From DAIDJD01 sp035485275 (lineage in GTDB: Bacteria > Oederibacteriota > JAJYGY01 > DAIDJD01), in the NCBI GenBank assembly GCA_035485275.1, contig DATHOE010000014.1:4306-68305 (forward strand): a DNA stretch of 64,000 nt, given 5' to 3'. Numbering within the stretch: the first letter of the stretch is position 1; every line of letters begins with the position of its first letter. Both the position numbers and the translations under genes were made by a program. Of this stretch, positions 55,942 to 64,000 are shown piece after piece. Under the pieces are notes generated by a model. That model was not told the DNA's origin. It saw only the letters and a list, made by a program, of their open reading frames with translations, and did no database searches.

Positions 55942-55961
55942 GGATAGGGGGATGGAGCGCC

Positions 55962-56627
55962 ATGACGAACAGTTTTGAGGTCCTGGTCGACCGCCTGGAC
56001 GCCAAGGGCGGCATCGCCTGGCTCCGCCTGGGGAAGGGCCGCCTGGCGGCGCTGCCCTGGCCCGGGCTGCGCAAAGGCGCGCGGCTGCGCGTCTCGGTGT
56101 CGCCCAACGACATCGTGCTGTGCGCGGAGCACCCGGGACCTTGCAGCGCCCGCAACGTCCTGGCCGCGCGGGTCAAGACGCTTCGCCTGGTCAAGGAAGG
56201 CGCCCTGGTCCTCCTGGACTGCGGATTCGACCTGGTCACGCGCGTCAGCCGCCGCGCCGTCACGGAACTGGATCTGCGGCGCGGCGCGCACCTCTTCGCC
56301 CTGGTGAAGGCCGCGGCCGTCCTGCCCGACCGGGCCCTGCGGGCCGCATACCGCGTCTCCCTGGCCGGGAAGAACGGCTTGCTGGGGCCGGAGACCGTGG
56401 ATTTTTTGGGGTGCGTTGAGCGCGGCGGCTCCCTGGCCCTGGCCGCCGCGGATCTCGGCATCCATTACCGCACCGCCTGGATGAAGGCCCGGGCCGCGAA
56501 CCGGGTCTGGGGCGCGCCCCTGGTGGCCCGCAGCAGCGGCGGCAGCGGCGGCGGGGGAAGCTCTTTGACGCCCGAAGGCCGGGCGGTTTTGGCCCTGGCA
56601 AAAAAACTGGAAGGGGAGGCGGCATGA
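55962..56627 (+). CDS. molybdate regulator with swapped order: TOBE then ModE-type HTH
   Basis: 221 residues, GGAG four bases before ATG 55962. Residues ~1-118 are molybdate-binding TOBE/MopI modules (RLRVSVSPNDIVLCAEHPGP, SARNVLAARVKTLRLVKEGA). Residues ~135-221 are a ModE DNA-binding domain (VDFLGCVERGGSLALAAADL, YRTAWMKARAANRVWGAPLV, then a Gly-rich turn and SLTPEGRAVL). Canonical ModE has HTH first and TOBE last. The neighbouring ModC lacks its own TOBE. It probably represses modABC when molybdate is high. Confidence 0.8.
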   Translation: MTNSFEVLVDRLDAKGGIAWLRLGKGRLAALPWPGLRKGARLRVSVSPNDIVLCAEHPGPCSARNVLAARVKTLRLVKEGALVLLDCGFDLVTRVSRRAVTELDLRRGAHLFALVKAAAVLPDRALRAAYRVSLAGKNGLLGPETVDFLGCVERGGSLALAAADLGIHYRTAWMKARAANRVWGAPLVARSSGGSGGGGSSLTPEGRAVLALAKKLEGEAA

Positions 56628-57409
56628 GCACGGACTTCGCGCGGCGTTCAAAAGGGTTCCGGGCTTTCGCGCTGGGCTTGGGTCTGCTGTCCCTGGCCGC
56701 CCCCCTCCGCGCCGGATCCATCCTGGTTTTCGCGGCGGCCAGCATGAGCGACGCCCTCAAGAGCGCTGGGGCCGCCTATGAAAAGAGGACCGGGGAAACG
56801 GTCGAGTTCAGCTTCGCGGCCTCCAACCTGCTGGCGGTCCAGATCTCCAAGGGCGCGCCCGCGGATGTTTTCCTGTCCGCGGACGACAAGCAGATGGACC
56901 TGCTGGCCGCCCAGGGCCTGATCAACAAGGCCACGCGGCGCGAACTGCTGTCGAACAGCCTGGTGGCCGTGGGCCTGGCGGGTGGACCGCTGTCCGTCAG
57001 CTCGGCCGCCGGCCTGGCCTCCCCGGAGATCGCGCACCTGGCGCTGGCGGACCCCAGGGCGGTTCCCGCGGGCGTTTACGCCAAAAAATACCTTGAGGCG
57101 CAGGGCCTCTGGGACGCCTTGGCCGCCAAGGTGCTGCCCACCGGAAACGTGCGCGGGGCCCTGGAGGCGGTGGTCAGCGGCAACGCGGACGCGGCCATGG
57201 TCTACAAGACCGACGCCCTGATATCCAAGAAAGTGCGCATCCTCTTTGAGGTGCCGGTCAAAGAGGGACCGCGCATCGACTACCCCATCGCGGTGGTGGC
57301 GGCCAGCGCCCAGCCCAAGGAGGCGGGGCGCTTCCTGGACTTTCTCGCGTCCAAGCCGGGCCTGGCCCTGTTCAAGGGCTACGGCTTCCTGGTCCCGGCC
57401 GCGCCCTAG
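56624..57409 (+). CDS. modA: molybdate ABC transporter substrate-binding protein
   Basis: 261 residues; signal peptide (FALGLGLLSLAAPLRA). ModA motifs: ILVFAAASMSDALKSAGAAY (first anion-binding loop), FAASNLLAVQISKGAPADVFLSAD, LADPRAVPAGVYAKKYLE, PTGNVRGALEAVVSGNADA. It binds molybdate or tungstate in the periplasm. Start overlaps the regulator stop by four bases. Confidence 0.92.
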   Translation: MSTDFARRSKGFRAFALGLGLLSLAAPLRAGSILVFAAASMSDALKSAGAAYEKRTGETVEFSFAASNLLAVQISKGAPADVFLSADDKQMDLLAAQGLINKATRRELLSNSLVAVGLAGGPLSVSSAAGLASPEIAHLALADPRAVPAGVYAKKYLEAQGLWDALAAKVLPTGNVRGALEAVVSGNADAAMVYKTDALISKKVRILFEVPVKEGPRIDYPIAVVAASAQPKEAGRFLDFLASKPGLALFKGYGFLVPAAP

Positions 57410-57411
57410 GC

Positions 57412-58080
57412 ATGGACACCCTGCGCATTTTCGTCTTCACCGCGAGCTGCGCCGTCGTGGCGGTGCTTCTGGCCCTGCCCGCGGCCACGGGCCTGGGCTG
57501 GCTGCTCGCCCGGAAGAATTGGCCGGGCAAGGCCCTCTTCGAGACCATGACCACGCTGCCCCTGGTCCTCCCTCCCGTGGCCACTGGGCTGATCCTGCTG
57601 GACGCGCTGGGCCGCCGCGGCTGGATCGGGGCCTGGGTCTGGTCCTGCTTCGGCGCGGACATCGCCTTCACGGAGAAGGCGGTGGTCGTGGCCATGGGGG
57701 TCATGGCCTTCCCGCTTCTGGCGGGCTCGGCCCGGGCGGCCTTTGAGGAGGTCCCGCGCCGCCAGGAGGACCTGGCCCGAACCCTGGGCCTGAGCGAGGC
57801 CCAGGTCTTCCGCCGGGTCAGCCTTCCCCTGGCACGCCGGGGCCTCCTGTCCGGGGCCCTGCTGGGATACGCGCGGGCTTTGGGCGAATTCGGGGCCACC
57901 ATCACCCTTGCCGGCGCCATCCCGGGCCGCACCGAGACCCTGGCCTCGGCGATCTATTCCCGGCTGCAGTTGGGCCAGGACGACTCGATTTTGCCCCTGC
58001 TGCTCCTGTCGCTGGCCGCGGCCTTCTGCCTGGTGTGGGTGTCGCAGCAATGGCTGCGGCCGCCCCGCGGCGCGCGATGA
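57412..58080 (+). CDS. modB: molybdate ABC transporter permease
   Basis: 222 residues, five to six transmembrane helices. LPLVLPPVATGLILLDALG and the EAA loop DLARTLGLSEAQVFRRVSLP, then GALLGYARALGEFGATITLAG are diagnostic of ModB. Two bases separate it from modA. It pairs with ModC. Confidence 0.93.
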   Translation: MDTLRIFVFTASCAVVAVLLALPAATGLGWLLARKNWPGKALFETMTTLPLVLPPVATGLILLDALGRRGWIGAWVWSCFGADIAFTEKAVVVAMGVMAFPLLAGSARAAFEEVPRRQEDLARTLGLSEAQVFRRVSLPLARRGLLSGALLGYARALGEFGATITLAGAIPGRTETLASAIYSRLQLGQDDSILPLLLLSLAAAFCLVWVSQQWLRPPRGAR

Positions 58081-58730
58081 TCAGGCTTGATTTTGAAGGG
58101 GTGCGCGTGCGCCAGGGGGCCTTCACCTTGCGGGTGGACGGGCGCCTGGGGGCCGGGACCCTGGGCCTCTCCGGAAAGTCCGGCAGCGGCAAGACCACCT
58201 TCCTGGAACTGCTCGTGGGCCTGCGGCCGCCCGACCAGGGCAGCGTGCGCTTGGGGGGCCGGGTCCTGGACGATGCCGCCCAGGGCTTGCATGTGGCCCC
58301 CAGGAAACGGAAGATCGGCTATGTGGGGCAGGACGCGGATCTCTTCCCCCACCTGGATGTGCGCCGGAACCTCCTGTTCGGCGCGGCCCGGGCCTCCGCA
58401 GGGGCCCCCGCGCTGGGGAGCGTGGTCCCGGCCCTGGGCCTGGAGGGCCTGCTGGGGCGCGGCGTCCAGGGGCTGTCCGGGCTTTCCGGCGGGGAACGCC
58501 GTCGCGTGGCTTTGGGCCGGGCCCTGCTTTCGGGCCCCGAATTCCTGGTGCTCGACGAGCCCTTTGGCGGGCTGGATGCGAGGGCCAGAAGCCTGCTGCG
58601 AGACAGCCTGAAACAGCTGCATCGCCGCTTCAGGATCCCATGGATCCTGGTGTCCCATGACCCGGCGGACCTGAGGGGCCTGTGCGAAAAGACTTTTTCG
58701 ATCCGGGGCGGGATCGTGAGCGGGATCTGA
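58077..58730 (+). CDS. modC: molybdate ABC transporter ATPase lacking the TOBE domain
   Basis: 217 residues from ATG 58077, overlapping modB by four bases. Walker A GKSGSGKTT, Q-loop VGQDADLFPHLDVRRNL, signature LSGGERRRVALGRAL, Walker B FLVLDEPFGGLD and H-loop SHDPADLRGLCEK. Normal ModC (~350 residues) continues into a ~120-residue molybdate-binding TOBE domain that inhibits transport; this one stops right after the ATPase. The TOBE is instead in the regulator at 55962. Confidence 0.9.
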   Translation: MIRLDFEGVRVRQGAFTLRVDGRLGAGTLGLSGKSGSGKTTFLELLVGLRPPDQGSVRLGGRVLDDAAQGLHVAPRKRKIGYVGQDADLFPHLDVRRNLLFGAARASAGAPALGSVVPALGLEGLLGRGVQGLSGLSGGERRRVALGRALLSGPEFLVLDEPFGGLDARARSLLRDSLKQLHRRFRIPWILVSHDPADLRGLCEKTFSIRGGIVSGI

Positions 58731-58739
58731 GGAGGCCTT

Positions 58740-59228
58740 TTGCCTAAATCCAAAAGCAAGACCAGCGCGCCCCTCAAGGCCCTCGGGGTGCGCTTCGCCC
58801 GCAAAGCGGACCTGAAAAGCCTCGCCGCCCTGCTGGGGCAGCTGTTCAGCCAAGAGGCGGAATTCAAGCCCGAACCCGCGCTCCAGCTCCGGGCCCTGCG
58901 CCTGATCCTATCGCGCCCTTCCACGGGCCAGATTTTCGTGGCGGAAGCCGGGGGCCGGGTGGTCGGCATGCTGAGCCTGCTTTCCAGCGTGAGCACGGCC
59001 TTGGGGGGGCCTGTCGCCTGGCTTGAGGACCTTGTGGTGGCGCCGGACTGGCAGGGGCAAGGCGTGGGCAAAGGCCTGCTGCGGGCGGCCCTTGCCGAGG
59101 CCCGGAAACGGGGCTGGCGCAGGATCAGCCTGCTTACGGACGCGGATAACCTGAGATCGCAGGGTCTATACCGGAAACATGGCTTCATTCGTTCCACTAT
59201 GCGGGTTTATCGTTGGCTGCTTTCTTAG
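58740..59228 (+). CDS. GNAT-family N-acetyltransferase
   Basis: 162 residues from TTG 58740 (GGAGG four bases upstream). The acetyl-CoA loop is PDWQGQGVGKGLLRAAL (Q/R-x-x-G-x-G/A), after the LEDLVVAP strand, and the C-terminus is SQGLYRKHGFIRS. Last gene of the mod cluster; substrate unknown. Confidence 0.82.
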   Translation: MPKSKSKTSAPLKALGVRFARKADLKSLAALLGQLFSQEAEFKPEPALQLRALRLILSRPSTGQIFVAEAGGRVVGMLSLLSSVSTALGGPVAWLEDLVVAPDWQGQGVGKGLLRAALAEARKRGWRRISLLTDADNLRSQGLYRKHGFIRSTMRVYRWLLS

Positions 59229-59422
59229 GCCCTGTTCAGGGCCAATTTGCCGTATAAAAATAGGATTTATATATATTTTTAAATGATTTTTCTATTTATT
59301 AGGGCTTAAATGACATTTAGGTAAAAATATCGATTTTTGGAAAAATTCACTCATAAAACAATTTACAAGCTTGGATAAATGGACTAATAAGGATTGTCAA
59401 AATGGGGCATCTGGGGGGAACC
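59229..59422. other. AT-rich intergenic region before the giant gene
   Basis: A short GGCCCTG/CAGGGCC hairpin (59228-59243) may end the mod transcript. The rest is strikingly AT-rich (TATAAAAATAGGATTTATATATATTTTTAAATG), unlike the surrounding DNA, and probably holds the promoter of the surface-protein gene. No sigma-54 or GGAATAAA element was seen. Confidence 0.55.
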
Positions 59423-62400
59423 ATGTGCAAGAAACCAATGCAGTTTATTTTATCCGCGCTATTTATTGCCCTAGAAATCATTTTTATTTCGCCAGCCGGA
59501 ATATTAAGTGCCGCTCCCAGTCCTGTTCCCAGCGCCACTCCCTGCACGGATTGTGACACTTCCATAGGCATGAACGGCATGGACGTCCCCATGAGCGGCA
59601 ACCAGCCGATCCTGGGGCCCAACGGCTATGCCGGGACCTTGGACCCGACCGTGAACCAGGGTCTGGGGAACGGATTCTGGGATCCCGCGTCCACCGGAGC
59701 GCCGGTGTTCGTCTTTGACGGCGACGGCGGATCCTTGAGCGGATTCATGGGACGCCCCGCCGCGGGGAGCAGCCCCGCCAAAACCGCTGGTTGGGTGGGT
59801 TACCAGCCCCAGGAGCTGGGGACCGGGTCCTTTTTCCTGAATTTTTCCTACCAGGTGTACTGCGGCACCAGCCAGACCACGATGACCCTGCTGGACTACC
59901 AATACAACGGCCTGGATATCGTCGTGTCCCTGACGAACCTCAACAACCCGACCGCCACGCAGAACTTCGTGGTCCAGTATTCGGTCGCGGGCGGCCAGTA
60001 TTCGACCCCGGGCTCGATCGTGAGCGTTCCGGTCGCGTACACGGACCCCGGGGCCGCGTCCTGCGGCGAGGTCAACGACCAGAACATCACCGGGACGAGC
60101 GGCCAGACGATCGGACGCTATGGCGTGGCCGTGAGCTACGCCTGCGGGGAGCTAGCCCTGTCCGTGACCTACGGCCCCAACGGTGGCGGCGGCACGCTCA
60201 TCACTCCTTCGACCACGGTGATTTCCGGGGACCTTGTGGGCACCAATGTCGGGCCCCTGACGGGCAGCCCCAGCGTCCCCGACCACCTGGTCTTCGGCAA
60301 CCTTTATGACGGCAGCGATCCGCTGGACGGCTACTTGGACAACCTTGTCCTCTACCGTTGCACGAATTTGCCCACACCTACGCCAGTCTATTCCCCGACC
60401 GAATCCTTCACGGCGAGCCCCACGCTCACGCCGAGCGCCTCGTCCACGGCCAGCTCCACCGGCACGCGCAGCGCCACCGCGACCGACACGCGGACGGACA
60501 CCCGCACCGCGACGCCGACCAGGACGGCCACGGACACGCGCACCGACACCCGCACCGCGACGCCGACGAGGACGGCCACGGACACGCGTACCGACACCCC
60601 GACCGGCACGCGCACGGACACCCGCACGGTGACGCCGACGCGCACGCCGACCGACACGCGCACGGACACCCGGACCGATACCCGGACGACGAGCCCGACC
60701 AGGACCTTCACGGACAGCCCGACCGATACCCGGACCGACACGCGCACCGACACCCGCACCGTGACGCCGACGCGGACCGCCACGGACACCCGGACCGACA
60801 CCCGCACGGTCACGGCGACCAGGACGCTCACCGACACCCGGACCGCCACCAGGACGGACACCCGCACGGACACGCGCACCGACACCCGTACGGTCACGCC
60901 GACCAGGACGGTCACCGATACCCGGACCGCCACCAGGACCGATACCCGGACCGCCACGCGCACCGACACCCATACGGTGACGCCGACAAGGACGCCGACG
61001 GACACGCGGACCGACACCCGCACGGTCACGCCTACGAGGACGCCCACGGACACCCGGACCGAAACCCATACGGCTACGCCGGCGCAGACTTTCACGGACA
61101 CCTTGACCGAGACCGCCACGGCCACGCCGCTGTTCAGCGCGACTTCGAGCCCCTTGCCCAGCGCGACCCCGTGCACGGACTGCAACACGCCCGTCGGCAT
61201 GAACGGCATGGATGTCCCCATGAACGGCAACCAGCCGATCCTGGGGCCCAACGGCTATGCCGGGACCTTGGACCCGACCGTGAACCAGGGCCTGGGCGAC
61301 GGATTCTGGGACCCAGCGTCCACCGGCGCGCCGGTGTTCGTCTTTGACGGCGACGGCGGATCGCTGAGCGGCTTCATGGGGCGTCCGGCCACGGGGAGCA
61401 GCCCCGCAAAAACCGCGGGCTGGGTGGGTTACCAGCCAGACGAGCTCGGGACCGGCTCCTTCTTCCTGAATTTCTCCTACCAGGTCTACTGCGGCACCAC
61501 CCAGACCAGCATGACCCTGCTGGACTACCAGTACGAGGGACTGGCCATCATCGTGAAGCTGACGAACCTCAACAACGCCACCGCCACGCAGAATTTCACG
61601 GTCCAATATTCGATCGCGGGCGGGGGCTTGAGCGCCCCGATCCCGGTCACCGTCAACTTCCCCGGCGACGCCGAATGCGGCGAGGTGAACGACCAGAACA
61701 TCACCGGCACGAGCGGCCAGACGATCGGGCGCTACGGCGTGGCCCTGACCTACGCCTGCGGCGAGCTGGGCTTGTCGGCGGTATACGGCCCCAGCGGCGG
61801 AGGCGGGACGCTCCTTGGACCTTCGGGCACCGGGGTTTCCGGCGACATCGTGGGCACCGATGTCGGGCCCCAGGCGGGCAGCCCCAGCGCCCCCGACCAC
61901 CTGGTGTTCGGCAACCTCTACGACGGCAGCGATCCGCTAGACGGCTACCTGGACAATCTCGCCCTCTACCGTTGCACGAACCTGCCCTCGCCCACACCGA
62001 GCTACAGCTCCTCGCCGTCGTTCACGGCGACCGCCACGCGCACGGCGACGCCGTCGCCCACGGCCAGCTTCACCGGCACCGGCACGGCGTCCGCGACCCA
62101 GACCCCGGTTCCCACGCTTGGGGAGTCCTGCCCGACCTGCAGCGGCCTGATCTGCGACAACTGGAGTTCAGACCCCGTGGACGTCCAGCCCGCGGGCTGG
62201 AACGCCGTGAGCCAGGCGGCCGGCGGAACGGTCGAGGTCGTGAACAACGCCCCGGGCTTCGGCACGGCGAACACGCTCGCCGTGGCGCCCCAGCAGGCAT
62301 TGGGCCCTTATTGGGAAGGCGCGATCGACACGACCAACCCCAACATCACGGCCACGACCTTCGAGGCGATCGCTTCCAGCTCCAGCCGCATCGGCATGTT

Positions 62401-64000
62401 CGTGCGCGCCGGAGGCCTGCTGCCCTCCACGGGCGAGTGCACGGATTGCTACCTGCTGCAGATCACTTCGCCGGCCAGTCCGCCGGCGGGGATCTCGCTG
62501 GTGAAGCTGGACGGCAGTTCCAACATAGCGGGCTCGGCCACGGGCAACGCGAGCCTGGTGCAGGCCGGCGGCCTGATGGACGTGGAAGTGACGGCCAACG
62601 GCACGACGATCGACGCCTACGTCAACGGCGTGCTGGCCCTGAGCTACACCGACAGCTCGGCGGATCCCTACCTCAGCGGCGCGGTGGGCTTCACGGCCTA
62701 CGGGGCGCCGGGCTACTACGGCGACGTCGCGGTGAACAACAACGCCTGCGGCCAGTTCTTCACGTCCACGCCCAGCCGGACTCCGACCTACACCGCGACC
62801 CCCTCGGCGACGCCGACGGCCAGCCCGACGCAGACCGTGACCGCGGCCTGCACCGTGGTGCGGTCCTGCGCCACCTGCAACGGCCTGGTCTGCGACAACT
62901 GGAGCGGCGATCCCCTGGGAAGCCTGCCTTCGGATTGGAGCTCGGTGAACCAGGCGCCCGGCGGGACGGCGGAGATCGTGAACAGCTCCCCCTACTTCGG
63001 GACGGCGAACACCCTGGAGCTGGCTCCGGAGATTCCGACGAATCCGGGCCCGAATTGGGAGGGCGTGATCAACACGTCCAATCCGAACCTCACGGCCACG
63101 ACCTTCGAGGCGGTGGCTTCGAACGGCATCGGCATGTTCGTGCGCGCCAGCGGCCTGCTGCCCAACACGGGCGAGTGCACGGATTGCTACCTGGTCCGGA
63201 TCGGCACGCAGGACGATCCGCCCCTGGGGATTTCGCTGACGAAGCTCAACAGCGCCTCCAACGTCGCGGACTCGGTCACCGGGACCACCAGCGCGATCCC
63301 GGCTTGCGGATTGATGGACGTGGAGATCACCGCCAACAACAACGTCATCGACGCCTACATCAACGGCGTGCTGGCCCTGAGCTACACCGACACCTCGGCG
63401 GATCCCTACCTCAGCGGCGCGGTTGGCTTCACGGCCTACGGGGCGCCGGGCTATTACGACAGCGTGACGGTGAACAACAACGCCTGCGGGCAGTTCTTCA
63501 CGTCCACGCCCAGCCCGACGGCGACCTACACGTCGACCCCGACGGCCACGGCGACGCCCAGCCCCAGCCCGACCTTGACCGCTGCCTGCACCGTGGTGCA
63601 GTCCTGCCAGACCTGCAGCGGCCTGGTCTGCGACAACTGGAGTTCCGATCCCGTGGGCGTCCAGCCCCCGGATTGGAGCGCGGTGAGCCAGGCGGCCGGC
63701 GGAACGGTCGAGGTCGTGAACAACGCGCCCGGCTACGGGACCTCGAACACGCTGGCTGTGGCCCCCCAGCAGGCGCTTGGGCCCTACTGGGAAGGCGCGA
63801 TCAACACGTCCAACCCGAACATCACGGCCACGACCTTCGAGGCGGTCGCCTCCAGCTCCAGCCGCATCGGCATGTTCGTGCGCGCCAGTGGGCTGCTCCC
63901 GTCGACGGGCGAGTGCACGGACTGCTATCTGGTCCAGATCACTCCACCCTACAACGGGTCCGGGGCCGGAATTTCGTTGGACAAGCTGGACAATAACTCC
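59423..64000 (+). CDS. giant secreted multidomain surface protein (3' end outside the window)
   Basis: Open from ATG 59423 (GGGGGG four bases upstream; ATG 59402 in frame is possible) to the right edge: 1526 codons without a stop. Signal peptide QFILSALFIALEIIFIS-like. Domain A (~residues 38-313) begins PCTDCDTSIGMNGMDVPMSG. A Thr/Asp/Arg/Pro linker (~320-570) follows. Domain A' (~577-855) is a close copy of A. A second short linker precedes three repeats (~900, ~1145, ~1390), each starting SC-x-TC-x-GL-x-CDNWS and containing TATTFEA and GECTDCYLVQI, a laminin-G/concanavalin-like pattern. Conserved Cys pairs suggest disulfides. Probably an adhesin or polysaccharide-binding protein. Apparent ORFs in other phases here are shadows. 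Confidence 0.85.
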   Translation, partial: MCKKPMQFILSALFIALEIIFISPAGILSAAPSPVPSATPCTDCDTSIGMNGMDVPMSGNQPILGPNGYAGTLDPTVNQGLGNGFWDPASTGAPVFVFDGDGGSLSGFMGRPAAGSSPAKTAGWVGYQPQELGTGSFFLNFSYQVYCGTSQTTMTLLDYQYNGLDIVVSLTNLNNPTATQNFVVQYSVAGGQYSTPGSIVSVPVAYTDPGAASCGEVNDQNITGTSGQTIGRYGVAVSYACGELALSVTYGPNGGGGTLITPSTTVISGDLVGTNVGPLTGSPSVPDHLVFGNLYDGSDPLDGYLDNLVLYRCTNLPTPTPVYSPTESFTASPTLTPSASSTASSTGTRSATATDTRTDTRTATPTRTATDTRTDTRTATPTRTATDTRTDTPTGTRTDTRTVTPTRTPTDTRTDTRTDTRTTSPTRTFTDSPTDTRTDTRTDTRTVTPTRTATDTRTDTRTVTATRTLTDTRTATRTDTRTDTRTDTRTVTPTRTVTDTRTATRTDTRTATRTDTHTVTPTRTPTDTRTDTRTVTPTRTPTDTRTETHTATPAQTFTDTLTETATATPLFSATSSPLPSATPCTDCNTPVGMNGMDVPMNGNQPILGPNGYAGTLDPTVNQGLGDGFWDPASTGAPVFVFDGDGGSLSGFMGRPATGSSPAKTAGWVGYQPDELGTGSFFLNFSYQVYCGTTQTSMTLLDYQYEGLAIIVKLTNLNNATATQNFTVQYSIAGGGLSAPIPVTVNFPGDAECGEVNDQNITGTSGQTIGRYGVALTYACGELGLSAVYGPSGGGGTLLGPSGTGVSGDIVGTDVGPQAGSPSAPDHLVFGNLYDGSDPLDGYLDNLALYRCTNLPSPTPSYSSSPSFTATATRTATPSPTASFTGTGTASATQTPVPTLGESCPTCSGLICDNWSSDPVDVQPAGWNAVSQAAGGTVEVVNNAPGFGTANTLAVAPQQALGPYWEGAIDTTNPNITATTFEAIASSSSRIGMFVRAGGLLPSTGECTDCYLLQITSPASPPAGISLVKLDGSSNIAGSATGNASLVQAGGLMDVEVTANGTTIDAYVNGVLALSYTDSSADPYLSGAVGFTAYGAPGYYGDVAVNNNACGQFFTSTPSRTPTYTATPSATPTASPTQTVTAACTVVRSCATCNGLVCDNWSGDPLGSLPSDWSSVNQAPGGTAEIVNSSPYFGTANTLELAPEIPTNPGPNWEGVINTSNPNLTATTFEAVASNGIGMFVRASGLLPNTGECTDCYLVRIGTQDDPPLGISLTKLNSASNVADSVTGTTSAIPACGLMDVEITANNNVIDAYINGVLALSYTDTSADPYLSGAVGFTAYGAPGYYDSVTVNNNACGQFFTSTPSPTATYTSTPTATATPSPSPTLTAACTVVQSCQTCSGLVCDNWSSDPVGVQPPDWSAVSQAAGGTVEVVNNAPGYGTSNTLAVAPQQALGPYWEGAINTSNPNITATTFEAVASSSSRIGMFVRASGLLPSTGECTDCYLVQITPPYNGSGAGISLDKLDNNS
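60384..61130 (+). repeat. Thr/Asp/Arg low-complexity coding repeat
   Basis: In-frame linker of the giant protein, built of units such as TDTRTDTRT and ATPTRTA with variants (TVTPTRT, TATRTLT). At DNA level it is a degenerate array of CGGACACCCGC-like hexamers. Strict ACN and CGN codons give the strand a strong C over G bias. Such arrays expand and contract by slippage; a mucin-like extended stalk is likely. Confidence 0.85.
61172..61990 (+). repeat. second copy of domain A (copy 1 at 59548-60372)
   Basis: Nucleotide identity is high over ~820 bp: for example the stretch around GGCATGAACGGCATGGA and the segment encoding ILGPNGYAGTLDPTVNQGL are almost unchanged. Copies differ mainly by synonymous changes and short insertions near residues 180-210. 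A tandem duplication with the low-complexity linker between copies. Confidence 0.8.
62100..64000 (+). repeat. three tandem lectin-like domain repeats
   Basis: Units start near 62126, 62864 and 63599, spaced ~735 bp, each ending in a Thr/Pro spacer (TSTPSRTPTYTATPS). Units 1 and 3 are more alike (SSDPVDVQP / SSDPVGVQP; QQALGPYWEGAI) than either is to unit 2 (SGDPLGSLP; NPGPNWEGVI). The third runs off the window. Confidence 0.8.

Noticed and set aside
60384..61130. CRISPR array
   Set aside because: Repeats are short, degenerate and in frame with the protein; there are no unique spacers of constant length.
60388..61251. VRVSV-type repeat protein on the reverse strand
   Set aside because: It is the complement of the TDTRT linker, so it only mirrors the low-complexity DNA.
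61675..63996. 773-codon forward frame near the right edge
   Set aside because: It is a different phase of the giant surface-protein gene. The 59423 frame has conserved repeats, Cys motifs and a signal peptide; this one is Arg/Gly-rich noise.

Overview
The window is high-GC DNA (roughly two-thirds G+C) from a diderm bacterium. Outer-membrane barrels, porins, lipobox lipoproteins, a phospholipase-A1-like barrel and periplasmic proteins all point to two membranes. Thr/Pro-rich linkers, PorV-like and DUF3494 proteins, DUF5670 micro-proteins and NifI-like P-II proteins suggest an uncultured lineage (Elusimicrobiota/FCPU426-like or deltaproteobacterial-like), but nothing here fixes the phylum. No rRNA, tRNA, CRISPR array or transposase was seen.

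Region 1 (1-37.7 kb) is mainly an envelope and stress region. It holds a truncated ATP-grasp/GNAT protein, porins, a YceI-like protein, a NatAB-type ABC exporter, a DUF3494 / PorV / phospholipase-like operon, many small membrane or exported proteins, a 2887-residue cyclic beta-1,2-glucan synthase, an ECF sigma factor, three degenerate receiver proteins, a histidine kinase / pseudokinase / receiver operon, hemerythrin and cardiolipin synthase. A shared promoter, GGAATAAA-N12-GGCATTTA (or GCCTTTA), precedes at least ten transcription units, including the ECF sigma gene at 27531. I read this as a self-activating envelope or general stress regulon. A second sigma protein that has only region 2 lies next to a receiver protein at 14.5-15.3 kb, which could be a split version of a PhyR-type decoy. 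A cassette at 5.2-6.6 kb is duplicated at 29.2-31.0 kb. A separate 120-nt structured RNA with a terminator occurs twice, at 4984 and 6763.

Region 2 (37.9-59.2 kb) is a nearly complete nitrate-assimilation and molybdenum island: moeA, an APC permease, a MOSC protein, mobA, narK, a porin, two P-II proteins, nirB, nirD, a TrpD-like protein, the nitrate reductase catalytic subunit, a third P-II protein, moaA, a moaC-moaB fusion, a moaD-moaE fusion, a TOBE-HTH regulator and modABC. Three sigma-54 promoters each have a GTNA-N4-TNAC dyad 74-76 bp upstream. The permease and narK promoters are followed by homologous structured leaders ending in intrinsic terminators, so initiation and elongation are probably both regulated by nitrogen or nitrate status.

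Region 3 (59.4-64.0 kb) is the 5' part of one giant secreted protein (at least 1526 residues, running off the window). It has two copies of one beta-rich domain, a long Thr/Asp/Arg low-complexity linker, and three lectin-like repeats. Open frames in other phases here are shadows.
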